From: JADJPO01 sp963825645
GTDB taxonomy: Bacteria > Actinomycetota > Actinomycetes > Actinomycetales > Kineosporiaceae
Reading direction: 5' to 3'
DNA length: 64,000 nucleotides
Assembly: GCA_963825645.1 (NCBI GenBank)
Contig: CAWGTT010000003.1
Coordinates: 124,001-188,000 of the forward strand
Positions within the stretch are counted from its first letter, which is position 1; the number at the start of each line of letters is the position of its first letter. The notes beneath the pieces were generated by a model. The model worked only from the letters and a program-made list of their open reading frames with translations, searched no databases and was not told the DNA's origin. Of the stretch, positions 50,116-59,072 are shown piece by piece. The position numbers were made by a program, and so were the translations under genes.

Positions 50116-53100
50116 TCAGGTGGCGTTGAAGTACTTGGCCTCGGGGTGGTGCACCACGAGCGCGTCGGTCGACTGCTCGGGGTGCAGCTGCAGCTCCTCG
50201 GAGAGCTTGACCCCGATCCGCTCCGGACGCAGCAACGCGACCAGCGTGGCCCGGTCCTCCAGCTCGGGGCAGGCCGGGTAGCCGAAGGAGTAGCGCGAAC
50301 CGCGGTAGCCCTGGCGCAGGATGCCGGCCAGGTCCTCGTCGTCATCCCCCTCGAACCCCAGCTCGGAGCGCACTCGCGCATGCCAGTACTCGGCAAGGGC
50401 CTCGGTGAGCTGCACCGACAGCCCGTGCAGCTCGAGGTAGTCGCGATAGGCGTTGGCAGCGAACAGCTCTCCCGTCGCCTCGGCCACTCTCGAGCCCATC
50501 GTCACCAGCTGGAAGGCGATGACGTCAGGCCCGCCGAGCTGATCGGCCTCCTGCCCGGAGCGGAAGAAGTCCGCCAGGCACAACCGACGGTCCCGTCGCT
50601 GCCGCGGGAAGGAGAAGCGGGCCCGCTCACTGCCGACCCCGACCCCGGCGGCGGCCGCAGACTCCTCGTGATGCAGCACCACCAGGTCGTTGCCCTCGGA
50701 CACGCAGGGGTAGTAGGCGGACACCACGGCCGCCTCCAGGATCCCTTCGGTCTGAACGCGTTCCAGCCACATCCGAAGCCGGGGCCGGCCTTCGGTCTCG
50801 ACCAGCTCCTCGTAGCTGGGGCCTGAACCGCCCCGTGACCCCTTCAGCCCCCACTGACCGACGAAGGTGGCCCGTTCGTCCAGGTAGGCCGCATAGTCGG
50901 CAAGGGCGATGCCCTTGACGATCCGTTCGCCCCAGTACGGCGGGGTCGGCACCGCCAGCCCCCGCTCGACGTCGGACCGCTGCGTGGCCACCGAATTGGC
51001 GGCGCCCTCGTCCGGGCCGTGCAGGGCCGGCGTCGTGGACCGGACCCGCCGAGGCCTCAGAGCGGGCAGCTCGGCTCCCGGAACGCCGCGCTTGACCGCG
51101 ACCAAGGCGTCCATCAGCCGCAGGCCCTCGAAAGCGTCTCGGGCGTACCGCACGTCGCCGGCGTACAGCTCGGCGAGGTCATTCTCCACGTAGGCCCGGG
51201 TCAGTGCCGCCCCGCCGAGGATCACCGGCCACCGGGCGGCATCGCCGCGGGTGTTGATCTCCTCGAGGTTCTCCTTCATCACCACCGTCGACTTGACCAG
51301 CAGCCCGGACATGCCGATCACGTCGGCGTCGGACTCGGCCGCCGCGCGCAGGATCTCCGAGATGGGCTGCTTGATGCCGAGGTTCACGACCGTGTAGCCG
51401 TTGTTCGACAGGATGATGTCGACCAGGTTCTTGCCGATGTCGTGGACGTCGCCCCTGACCGTGGCGAGCACGATCGTGCCCTTGCCGACCGGACCAGCGC
51501 CGTCCGCGCTCTCGACCCGCTCGATGTGCGGCTCCAGATGTGCGACGGCGGTCTTCATCACCTCGGCGGAGGCCAGCACGAAGGGCAGCTGCATCTCACC
51601 GCGTCCGAACAGCTCGCCCACGGTGCGCATGCCGTCGAGGAGGTGGTCGTTGATGATGTCCAGCGCCGTGCGACCGGCGCGCAGCGCTTCGTCCAGGTCC
51701 TCGCTCAGGCCCTTGGCCTCACCGTCAACGATCCGTCGAGCGAGGCGCTCCCCCAGCGGCAGCCCCCTCAGCTCGGCGGCCCGGTCGGCCCGGACCGACG
51801 CCGCGTCGACGCCCTCGAACAGCTCCAGGAAGGTGGCCAGCGGGTCGTAGGTCAGCGCGCCCGAGTCGTCGTAGCCTCGCCGGTCGTAGACCAGGTCGAG
51901 GGCCACCTGCATCTGCTCCTCGGGGATGCGCGAGATCGGGAGGATCTTCGCCGCGTGCACGATCGCCGAGTCCAGTCCCGCCTTGACGGCTTCGTGCAGG
52001 AACACCGAGTTGAGCACCACCCGGGCCGCCGGGTTGAGCCCGAAGGAGATGTTCGAGACCCCCAGCGTGGTCTGGACCGCGGGGTAGCGGGCCTTGATCT
52101 GGCGGATCGCCTCGATCGTGGCGATCCCGTCGCCGCGGGTCTCCTCCTGCCCGGTGGCAATCGGGAAGGTGAGGCAGTCGAGCAGGATGTCCTCGACCCG
52201 CATCCCCCACTGTCCGGTGAGCGTCTCGACCAGGCGGAGCGCCACGGCGACCTTGTGCTCAACGGTGCGCGCCTGTCCGGTCTCGTCGATGGTCAACGCC
52301 ACCACGGCGGCGCCGTGCTCACGGACCAGAGGCATGATCCGGGCGAACCGGCTGCCGTCGGCCTCGCCGTCCTCGAAGTTGACCGAGTTGATCACGGCGC
52401 GGCCGCCCAACAGCTCCAGCCCCGCTTGCAGCACAGCGGGTTCTGTGGAGTCGAGCACCAGCGGCAGGGTCGAGGCGGTGGCCAGCCGACCGATCACCGC
52501 CAGCGCGTCGGCCACCCCGTCCCGCCCCACGTAGTCGACGCAGACGTCGAGCAGGTGTGCCCCGTCACGGGTCTGCGAGCGGGCGATCGCCACGCACTCG
52601 TCCCAGTGCTCGGCGAGCATCGCCTCGCGAAACGCCTTGGACCCGTTGGCGTTCGTCCGCTCACCGATCGACAGGAACGCGGTGTCCTGTCGGAAGGGCA
52701 CATGCTGGTAGATGCTGGCAACCCCAGGCTCGGGACGCGGACGACGGGGCGGGACCGGGCGGGCGCCCACCCGGCGGACCACCTGGCGCAGATGCTCGGG
52801 CGTCGTCCCACAGCAGCCACCGACCAGGGACAGGCCGAAGTCCCGGGTGAACACCTCGTGCGCGTCGGCCAGCTCGGCGGGGGTCAACGGGTAGTGAGCG
52901 CCGTCACGTGTCAGCTGGGGCAGCCCGGCGTTCGGCATGCAGGTCACCGGGATCCGTGCGTGTCGGGCTAGGTGGCGCAGATGCTCACTCATCTCGGCGG
53001 GACCAGTCGCGCAGTTCAGCCCGATCGCGTCGATCCCGAGCGCCTCCAGAGCGGTGAGCGCGGCCCCGATCTCGCTGCCGACGAGCATGGTGCCGGTGGT

Positions 53101-53688
53101 CTCCACCGTCACCTGCACCAGAACCGGCAGATCGGTGCCGGTGGCGGTCATGGCCCGCTGCGCGCCGATCACCGAGGCTTTGGCCTGCAGCAGGTCCTGG
53201 GAGGTCTCCACGAGCAGGGCATCGACGCCTCCGTCGATGAGCCCGACGCACTGCTGAGCGTAGGCGTCGCGCAGCACGGCGAACGGAGCATGCCCGAGCG
53301 AGGGAAGCTTGGTGCCCGGCCCGATCGATCCCAGCACGTAGCGGGCCTGCTCCGGCGTGGAATAGGCGTCGGCGGCCGATCGGGCGATCCGGGCGCCGGC
53401 CAGGGCCAGCTCGCCGATTCGCTCCTCAATTCCATACTCGCCCAGGTTGCCCAGATTGGCGCCGAAGGTGTTGGTCTCGACGGCGTCGACACCGACGTCG
53501 AGGTACGCCTCGTGCACTGAGCGGACGACGTCCGGCCGGGTCACGTTGAGGATCTCGTTGCAGCCCTCGTGGCCCTCGAAGTCGTCCAGCAAAGGGTCTG
53601 CTGCCTGCAACATCGTGCCCATGGCCCCGTCTGCCACCAGGACTCGCTCGGACAGGGCACGGCGCAGGGATCTCACACGCTCACTCAT
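50116..53688 (-). CDS. metH: Cobalamin-dependent methionine synthase
   Basis: 1190 aa. Transfers methyl from 5-methyltetrahydrofolate to homocysteine through methylcobalamin. Order of domains: homocysteine-binding barrel (about 1-320, with GLNCATGP and the zinc cysteines GGCCGTTPEHL), pterin-binding domain (about 340-620, ERTNANGSKAFREAML), B12 domain with cap (about 640-880, GDVHDIGKNLV carrying DxHxxG) and the activation domain (to the end). ATG 53688 lies 8 nt after TAGACT. I saw no cobalamin riboswitch core in the upstream region. Confidence 0.96.
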   Translation of the reverse strand: MSERVRSLRRALSERVLVADGAMGTMLQAADPLLDDFEGHEGCNEILNVTRPDVVRSVHEAYLDVGVDAVETNTFGANLGNLGEYGIEERIGELALAGARIARSAADAYSTPEQARYVLGSIGPGTKLPSLGHAPFAVLRDAYAQQCVGLIDGGVDALLVETSQDLLQAKASVIGAQRAMTATGTDLPVLVQVTVETTGTMLVGSEIGAALTALEALGIDAIGLNCATGPAEMSEHLRHLARHARIPVTCMPNAGLPQLTRDGAHYPLTPAELADAHEVFTRDFGLSLVGGCCGTTPEHLRQVVRRVGARPVPPRRPRPEPGVASIYQHVPFRQDTAFLSIGERTNANGSKAFREAMLAEHWDECVAIARSQTRDGAHLLDVCVDYVGRDGVADALAVIGRLATASTLPLVLDSTEPAVLQAGLELLGGRAVINSVNFEDGEADGSRFARIMPLVREHGAAVVALTIDETGQARTVEHKVAVALRLVETLTGQWGMRVEDILLDCLTFPIATGQEETRGDGIATIEAIRQIKARYPAVQTTLGVSNISFGLNPAARVVLNSVFLHEAVKAGLDSAIVHAAKILPISRIPEEQMQVALDLVYDRRGYDDSGALTYDPLATFLELFEGVDAASVRADRAAELRGLPLGERLARRIVDGEAKGLSEDLDEALRAGRTALDIINDHLLDGMRTVGELFGRGEMQLPFVLASAEVMKTAVAHLEPHIERVESADGAGPVGKGTIVLATVRGDVHDIGKNLVDIILSNNGYTVVNLGIKQPISEILRAAAESDADVIGMSGLLVKSTVVMKENLEEINTRGDAARWPVILGGAALTRAYVENDLAELYAGDVRYARDAFEGLRLMDALVAVKRGVPGAELPALRPRRVRSTTPALHGPDEGAANSVATQRSDVERGLAVPTPPYWGERIVKGIALADYAAYLDERATFVGQWGLKGSRGGSGPSYEELVETEGRPRLRMWLERVQTEGILEAAVVSAYYPCVSEGNDLVVLHHEESAAAAGVGVGSERARFSFPRQRRDRRLCLADFFRSGQEADQLGGPDVIAFQLVTMGSRVAEATGELFAANAYRDYLELHGLSVQLTEALAEYWHARVRSELGFEGDDDEDLAGILRQGYRGSRYSFGYPACPELEDRATLVALLRPERIGVKLSEELQLHPEQSTDALVVHHPEAKYFNAT

Positions 53689-53696
53689 CGTGGTCG

Positions 53697-53702
53697 AGTC
53701 TA
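53697..53702 (-). promoter_or_regulatory. -10 box TAGACT for leaderless metH
   Basis: TAGACT on the minus strand, 8 nt before ATG 53688. A leader of zero length leaves no room for a riboswitch if this promoter is used. Confidence 0.45.
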
Positions 53703-53859
53703 GGGGTGAGGGGACTCCCCCGGTCGGTGCGTGACCTAGGCTGAGCCGGGCGATGGACCGGGCAGGGCGACGGGCGCCCCCTCCGGCCGGCGACCCGCCG
53801 GCAGTCCGGTGGCAGAGAGGCAGGGGCGCCGTGGTCAGGTGGGTCCGGAAGGAGCCGGT

Positions 53860-54717
53860 GTGAGCGAGCAGTCGATGCCGGTGCTGCGTGACCCGGTGAT
53901 GCTCGCCGCCTTCGAGGGGTGGAACGACGCCGGCGAGGCAGCCAGCGGCGCGGTGGCCCACCTGCAGCGCGTCTGGCAGGCCGACCTCGTGACCGAGCTG
54001 GACCCCGAGTCCTACCACGACTTCCAGGTGAACCGCCCGGTCGTCAGCATCGAGGAGGACGGACGGCGCCGGCTCACCTGGCCGACCACACGCGTATTCC
54101 TGGCCCGGCCGGCCGGCGGACAGCGCGACGTGGTGCTGGTGGCCGGGGTCGAACCGAGCATGCGCTGGCGCGCCTACGTCGCCGAGCTACTGGGGATCGC
54201 GGACGAGCTCGGGGTCACCACGCTGATCACGCTCGCCGCGCTCCTGGCCGACGTGCCGCACACCCGGCCGATCCCGGTCACCGGGACCAGTGAGGACCCC
54301 GGGATCCAGCAGCGCCTGGGCGTGGAGGGGTCGACCTACGAGGGCTCCACCGGCATCGTCGGGGTGCTCCAGGACGGCGCCGCCGCGGCAGGCCTGTCGG
54401 GGCTGTCCCTGTGGGCGGCCGTACCGCACTACGTCGGGCAGCCGCCGTCACCGAAGGCCACCCTGGCCCTGCTGCGCCGGGTCGAGGAGGCCCTCGACCT
54501 GACCGTCCCGCTCGAGGACCTGCCCGAGGACGCCCGCGCGTGGGAGCACGGCGTCGATGAGCTGGCCGAGGAGGACGGGGAGATCAGTGCCTACGTGCGC
54601 CAGCTCGAGGACGCCAAGGACACCGCCGACCTTCCCGAGGCCAGCGGCGAGGCGATCGCGCGGGAGTTCGAGCGCTACCTACGCCGACGCGGCGAGCCCG
54701 GGCCCGGCCGGTCGTAG
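53860..54717 (+). CDS. PAC2 family protein (Rv2125-like)
   Basis: 285 aa. The PAC2 family contains proteasome-assembly-chaperone-like proteins, but its bacterial role is unknown. Family blocks: LAAFEGWNDAGEAASGAVAH near the start, VLVAGVEPSMRWRAY and VTTLITLAALLADVPHTRP. The last about 50 residues are acidic with a helical tail. GTG 53860 has GGAAGGA six bases upstream. Divergent from metH and convergent with mshC (5-bp gap). Same neighbourhood as in M. tuberculosis. Confidence 0.9.
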   Translation: MSEQSMPVLRDPVMLAAFEGWNDAGEAASGAVAHLQRVWQADLVTELDPESYHDFQVNRPVVSIEEDGRRRLTWPTTRVFLARPAGGQRDVVLVAGVEPSMRWRAYVAELLGIADELGVTTLITLAALLADVPHTRPIPVTGTSEDPGIQQRLGVEGSTYEGSTGIVGVLQDGAAAAGLSGLSLWAAVPHYVGQPPSPKATLALLRRVEEALDLTVPLEDLPEDARAWEHGVDELAEEDGEISAYVRQLEDAKDTADLPEASGEAIAREFERYLRRRGEPGPGRS

Positions 54718-54722
54718 CGGCC

Positions 54723-55973
54723 TCAGCGGGGGCCGCTCGGCACGGCCAGCTTCACCCCGAGCAGAGCGTCGGCCACCTTGGTCGCCAGTGCCGGGGAGCG
54801 TGGCACGTCGCCGCCGTCGGTCAGGGCGTGCTCCACCCACGCGTCCATGGCCTGCAGCGCCGCGGGGGCGTCGAGGTCGTCGGCCATCCGCTCGCGGATC
54901 CGGGCCAGCAGCGGCTGGGCGTCCGGGCCGCGTACCAGCCGCGACGCCTCCCGCCAGCGGACCAGGCGTGCCGTCGCCCTCTCCAGGTCGGCGCCGGTCC
55001 ACTCCCAGTCGTGTCGGTAGTGGTGGTCGAGCAGCGCGAGCCGGATCGCCATCGGGTCCGCCCCGTCGGCGCGCAGCTGCGAGATGAACACCAGGTTCCC
55101 CCGGGACTTGCTCATCTTGTGTCCCTCGTAGCCGACCATGCCGGCGTGCGCGTAGACCTGCGCGTACGGCCACTTCCCGGTCAGCGCGTGCGCATGGGCG
55201 GCGGTCATCTCGTGGTGCGGGAAGACCAGGTCGCAGCCGCCGCCCTGAACGTCGAAGGACATGCCCAGCTCGGACAGCGCGATCGCGGAGCACTCGATGT
55301 GCCAGCCCGGCCGCCCCGGCCCGAGCGTGCCGCCATCCCAGGACGGTTCGCCCTCGCGCTGCGCACGCCAGAGCAGAGGATCGAGTGGGTCCTTCTTGCC
55401 CGAGCGGTCCGGGTCACCGCCGCGCTCGGCGAACAGGTCCCGCATGGTCTTCTCGTTGAGCTTGGACACCGACCCGAAGCGCGGGTCGCCGTGCACGGCG
55501 AAGTAGACGTCGCCGTCCAGCATGTAGGCGAGCGAGGAGGCCAGGAGCTGCCGAACGGCATCGACGACCAGCGGGACTGTCTCCACCGCACCGAGGTAGA
55601 CCTCCGGAGGAACCACCCGCAACTCGGCCATGTCGTCGGCGAAGAGCTGGATCTGCTGAGCGGCCAGATCACGCCAGTCGACACCTGTGGCGGCCGCCCG
55701 CTCGAGCAGCGGGTCGTCGATATCGGTGACGTTCTGCACGTAGCGCACGTGGTGGCCGCCATCGCGCCACGCCCGGTTCAGCAGGTCGAAGGCGACGTAG
55801 GTCGCCGCATGGCCCAGATGCGTGGCGTCGTACGGGGTGATCCCACAGACGTACATGCGAGCGACCGGCTCGGTGGTCGAGGGCGCCGTGCGGTCGGCGG
55901 AGGAGTCCCACAACCGCACCGGCAGTCCGCGCCCGGGCAAGGTGGGCAGGGTCGGGGCGGGCCAGCGTGTCAC
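54723..55973 (-). CDS. mshC: Cysteine-1-D-myo-inosityl 2-amino-2-deoxy-alpha-D-glucopyranoside ligase MshC
   Basis: 416 aa. Joins cysteine to GlcN-inositol with ATP, the third step of mycothiol synthesis. It is a class I tRNA-synthetase-like protein: YVCGITPYDATHLGHA holds the zinc Cys and the HIGH-equivalent HLGH, and HKMSKSRGN near residue 289 is the KMSKS loop. Zinc ligands also lie in HIECSAIA and FPHHE. The length fits MshC rather than CysRS (about 460). GTG 55973 lies 6 nt after TAGGCT. It shows that the organism makes mycothiol. Confidence 0.96.
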   Translation of the reverse strand: MTRWPAPTLPTLPGRGLPVRLWDSSADRTAPSTTEPVARMYVCGITPYDATHLGHAATYVAFDLLNRAWRDGGHHVRYVQNVTDIDDPLLERAAATGVDWRDLAAQQIQLFADDMAELRVVPPEVYLGAVETVPLVVDAVRQLLASSLAYMLDGDVYFAVHGDPRFGSVSKLNEKTMRDLFAERGGDPDRSGKKDPLDPLLWRAQREGEPSWDGGTLGPGRPGWHIECSAIALSELGMSFDVQGGGCDLVFPHHEMTAAHAHALTGKWPYAQVYAHAGMVGYEGHKMSKSRGNLVFISQLRADGADPMAIRLALLDHHYRHDWEWTGADLERATARLVRWREASRLVRGPDAQPLLARIRERMADDLDAPAALQAMDAWVEHALTDGGDVPRSPALATKVADALLGVKLAVPSGPR

Positions 55974-55979
55974 CCTGCG

Positions 55980-55985
55980 AGCCTA
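55980..55985 (-). promoter_or_regulatory. -10 box TAGGCT for leaderless mshC
   Basis: TAGGCT on the minus strand, 6 nt before GTG 55973. Confidence 0.45.
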
Positions 55986-56031
55986 TCCGCGTCGCGGCCA
56001 AGCGCCGCGTCGAAGCCGCTCGGCCGGCGCC

Positions 56032-56805
56032 TCAGAACGGTGGCCAGGGAATGGCCGGGTAGCGGCTCGCACCGGGTCGGGGGTATCGGCCCGCACCGAG
56101 CAGCCGCTGGACCCGGCTCATGGTGGCCTGCACCTCGGCAGCGTCGAGCAGGGAGGTAAGGCGGGCGGCGATCGGGTCGGGGCCGCCGTCCGGTCGGGTC
56201 TGCTGGAGCAGGGCGCCCAGGCGCTCGAGCTCGCCGAGCCGGACGGCGGGGATTCGCCGCCCGGCCCAGCCCCACAGCACCGTGCGGAGCTTGGGATCGA
56301 GGTTGAAGGTGAGCCCGTGGTCGACCCCGCGCAGCAGGCCGCTCACCGGCTCTCGGAGCACGTGGCCGACCTTGCGGTCGGCATTGTTGGTCACCACGTC
56401 GAACAGGGCCATCGCGGCCAGGTCGGGGTCGTCGGCATGGGCGAGGACAACGTGTTCGCCGTCATAGGTCTCCGCATCAAGCACCCGCAGCCAGCCGGCC
56501 GGGACGGCGTCTGCCGCCACCAGATCGACCACGCCGCCCCCGGACTGCCCTCCCTCGATCCACCATTGCACGCTCCCCTGGCCGTGCGGCCCGTCCCGCA
56601 GCACCGTCGGCGGCACCATCTCCCAGCCGGCGCAGACGGACAGCTCGTAGGCGGCCACCTCGCGGTTGGCCAGGGTGCCCCGCGGGAAGTCCCACAGCGG
56701 ACGCTCCCCCGCCACCGGCTTGTACACACAGCGCCCGCTCACGCCGTCCAGCTCGACCTGGGCCAGCAGCGTGGCGTTGCTGGCGTCGACCAGACGACCG
56801 ATCAC
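56032..56805 (-). CDS. SCO1664 family protein (kinase-like fold, Rv2133c-like)
   Basis: At least 257 aa. The family is actinobacterial and resembles PI3/4-kinase-like folds (HipA-type logic), with RCVYKPVAGERPLWDFP as a possible ATP-lysine region, DVVTNNADRKVGHVL as the catalytic-loop-like block and VDHGLTF as a metal Asp. Activity unknown. GTG 56805 is the first standard start, but the upstream in-frame codons read GILDLLVRGELE, which belongs to the family's N-terminus from memory. The true start is therefore probably upstream (e.g. a non-standard codon near 56842) and the coordinates are a minimum. Follows DUF3090 in the same operon. Confidence 0.85.
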   Translation of the reverse strand: MIGRLVDASNATLLAQVELDGVSGRCVYKPVAGERPLWDFPRGTLANREVAAYELSVCAGWEMVPPTVLRDGPHGQGSVQWWIEGGQSGGGVVDLVAADAVPAGWLRVLDAETYDGEHVVLAHADDPDLAAMALFDVVTNNADRKVGHVLREPVSGLLRGVDHGLTFNLDPKLRTVLWGWAGRRIPAVRLGELERLGALLQQTRPDGGPDPIAARLTSLLDAAEVQATMSRVQRLLGAGRYPRPGASRYPAIPWPPF

Positions 56806-56870
56806 CTCGAGCTCGCCCCGGACGAGCAGATCGAGAATGCCGTCGTCCTGCGACGAACCAGGGAGCGGGT

Positions 56871-57467
56871 TCAGCGACGGTAACCGTTCGCGCGCGGGCA
56901 GATGTGGCCGTCCGGGTCGAGGGGGCCGGCGCAGAACGGACAGGGTGGACGGCCCGCCGCCACGACGGCCAGGGCCCGTTTCGCGAACGCCCGCGCGGCC
57001 GAGCCGCTCAAGCTGACCCTCAGCACCGAGCCGTCAACCTCCGGCTCCGGTGCCGGCTCCACCTTGCTCTCGGCGGCCCCCGCTTCCTCGACCTCCTCGT
57101 CCTCGTCGGGGACGAGCCCCTCGGAGTAGCACTCGATGACCACCCGCTGGGACTCCACCTCCCAGGCCAGGCTCATCGCGCCGACCCGGAACTCCTCCTC
57201 GATCGGGGTGTCCAGCGGCTCGTTGTCCTCGGCGTCGGCCGGGACCAGGGCCGGCACCGGGGCGTTCCCCCCGCTGCGGCGCAACACCTCGTCCAGCAGC
57301 TCGTCGACGCGCTCGGCGAGGATCGAGACCTGGGCCTTCTCCACGGCAACGGAGACCAGCCGGCTACCGGAGCGGGCCTGGAGAAAGAACGTGCGCGAGC
57401 CCGGCTGACCGACGGTGCCCGCGACGAAGCGCTCGGGCGGGTCGTAGTCGAAGACCTGGCGGGGCAT
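56871..57467 (-). CDS. DUF3090 family protein (Rv2134c-like)
   Basis: 198 aa. Starts PRQVFDYDPPERFVAGTVG, followed by RTFFLQARSGSRLVSVAVEK. The C-terminus has CPFCAGPLDPDGHICPRANG, a three-Cys/His zinc-ribbon-like end. Function unknown. The family always travels with the phosphoglycerate-mutase-like and SCO1664 genes. I chose ATG 57467 where homology begins; ATG 57491 overlapping the upstream stop (ATGA) is equally possible for coupling. Confidence 0.9.
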   Translation of the reverse strand: MPRQVFDYDPPERFVAGTVGQPGSRTFFLQARSGSRLVSVAVEKAQVSILAERVDELLDEVLRRSGGNAPVPALVPADAEDNEPLDTPIEEEFRVGAMSLAWEVESQRVVIECYSEGLVPDEDEEVEEAGAAESKVEPAPEPEVDGSVLRVSLSGSAARAFAKRALAVVAAGRPPCPFCAGPLDPDGHICPRANGYRR

Positions 57468-57487
57468 GTCATCGACCTTATGCCACC

Positions 57488-58219
57488 TCATCTGCCGGTG
57501 GCGGCCCCGGTTTCACCACCGAGCACGGCGTCGGAGGAGGCCCGACGGGATGGACGACGGCGCCGCCGCGGCGGGGTCAGGGCGCTCAGGTCCGAACCGG
57601 AATCGTTCATCCGGACGACGAACGGACGCAGCGCCGTGTATCGGACCACCGACACTCCGGCGGGGTCGACGACGATGCGCTGGAAGGAGTCCAGATGCGC
57701 GCCGAGGGCGTCAGCGAGGATCGCCTTGATCACATCACCGTGAGAGACCGCGACCCACACCGCGTGGTCGCCGTGCTCGGCGTGCACAGCCGCGTCGTGG
57801 TCGCGGATCGCGGCGACCGCGCGCTGCTGCATGGCCGGCATCGACTCGCCGGCCGGTCCCGGGAAGGTCACCGCCGAGGGATGCGCCTGGACGACCCGCC
57901 AGAGAGGCTCTTTGGTGAGCTCCTTCAGACTGCGGCCGGTCCAGTCGCCGTAGCGGCACTCCCCCAGCCGCTCGTCGGTCTGCAAAGCGGGGCGCCGGTT
58001 CGCGGCACGGGCGTCCAGCACGGCCTCCGCGGTCTCCTGGCATCGTTCCAGCGGGCTGGCCACGACAGCGGCCAGGGGAAGGGGCGCCAGCCGCTGCCCG
58101 AGAGCCAGGACCTGGTCCCGGCCGGTGGCGTCCAGCCCGATCCCCGGCGTCCAGCCGGCCAGGGTGCCACTCGCGTTGGCCGTCGTCCTGCCGTGGCGTA
58201 CGAGCAGGACGGTGGTCAC
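57488..58219 (-). CDS. Histidine phosphatase family protein (MSMEG_4193/Rv2135c-like)
   Basis: 243 aa. Phosphoglycerate-mutase superfamily with LLVRHGRTTAN (phospho-His) at the start, ASPLERCQETAE, and the second active His in VAVSHGDVIKA near residue 158. The last about 35 residues are an Arg-rich low-complexity tail. Probably a phosphatase rather than a mutase. GTG 58219 follows TACCCT by 6 nt. First gene of the run pgm-DUF3090-SCO1664. Confidence 0.92.
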   Translation of the reverse strand: MTTVLLVRHGRTTANASGTLAGWTPGIGLDATGRDQVLALGQRLAPLPLAAVVASPLERCQETAEAVLDARAANRRPALQTDERLGECRYGDWTGRSLKELTKEPLWRVVQAHPSAVTFPGPAGESMPAMQQRAVAAIRDHDAAVHAEHGDHAVWVAVSHGDVIKAILADALGAHLDSFQRIVVDPAGVSVVRYTALRPFVVRMNDSGSDLSALTPPRRRRRPSRRASSDAVLGGETGAATGR

Positions 58220-58225
58220 CCCAGG

Positions 58226-58231
58226 AGGGTA
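58226..58231 (-). promoter_or_regulatory. -10 box TACCCT for leaderless histidine phosphatase gene
   Basis: TACCCT on the minus strand, 6 nt before GTG 58219. Confidence 0.35.
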
Positions 58232-58235
58232 GTCC

Positions 58236-59072
58236 TCAGGTGGCGCTGAGCCAGCCGGCGGACAGTGCCCCGAGCAGCAGGACGCCGGCGACGACCCGGT
58301 AACCGACGAACACCGTGATCGGGTGCCGGGCGACGAACTTCAGCAGCCAGGCGATCGAGGCGTAGGCCACGACGAAGCTGACCAGTGTGCCGACGGCGAG
58401 CTCGCCCCAGCCTACGACGGCGGTGTCGACGTCCTTGAGCGTGTACAGGCCGGCGCCGGTGAGCGCCGGGATGGCCAGGAAGAAGGACAGTCGGGTCGCG
58501 GCCACCCGGTCCACTCCCTGGAGCAGCCCGGCGGAGATCGTCGCCCCGGACCGCGAGACCCCGGGGATCAGGGCGACACATTGGACCAGACCGATGACCA
58601 GCACCTGGCGCAGGGTGAGGTCGGCCTCGCCGATGCGCTGGGTCGCACGGCGTTCGGCGACGTACATCACGGCGCTCCAGCCGATCAGAGCCGCGGCCAC
58701 CACCCAGAGGCTGCGCAGCGGTCCCTCGATGAGGTTCTGCAGGGCGAGGGCGACGATCACGATCGGGGTGGACCCGGCGATGACGTACCAGGCGAAGCGG
58801 TAGTCGCGGTGCTCGCGGGCCGGTGCCGAGGCGATGCCCCGCAGCCATGCCACGGCGAGGCGGCTGATGTCCTTCCAGAAGTACAGGAAGGTGGCCACGA
58901 TCGCCCCGAACTGGATGATCGCGGTGAACGCCGTGACCGCCTTGTCGTCGACCGGCAGGCCGAGCAGCTTCTCGGCGATGGTCAGGTGTCCGGTGCTGGA
59001 GACGGGGAGGAACTCGGTGAGCCCCTCGACGATCCCGAGGACGACGGCGTCGCCGTAGCCCAATGAGCTCAC
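58236..59072 (-). CDS. uppP: Undecaprenyl-diphosphate phosphatase
   Basis: A 278-aa membrane enzyme that recycles the undecaprenyl carrier of cell-wall synthesis. Signature blocks: GIVEGLTEFLPVSSTGHL at residues 13-30 and PGVSRSGATI near 169, with eight hydrophobic segments. The ATG overlaps the stop of the LLM oxidoreductase gene (ATGA), so the two are co-translated. Confidence 0.96.
   Translation of the reverse strand: MSSLGYGDAVVLGIVEGLTEFLPVSSTGHLTIAEKLLGLPVDDKAVTAFTAIIQFGAIVATFLYFWKDISRLAVAWLRGIASAPAREHRDYRFAWYVIAGSTPIVIVALALQNLIEGPLRSLWVVAAALIGWSAVMYVAERRATQRIGEADLTLRQVLVIGLVQCVALIPGVSRSGATISAGLLQGVDRVAATRLSFFLAIPALTGAGLYTLKDVDTAVVGWGELAVGTLVSFVVAYASIAWLLKFVARHPITVFVGYRVVAGVLLLGALSAGWLSAT

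Noticed and set aside
53689..53859. Possible cobalamin riboswitch upstream of metH
   Set aside because: No B12-box core was seen, and a TAGACT box 8 nt before the ATG suggests little or no leader.
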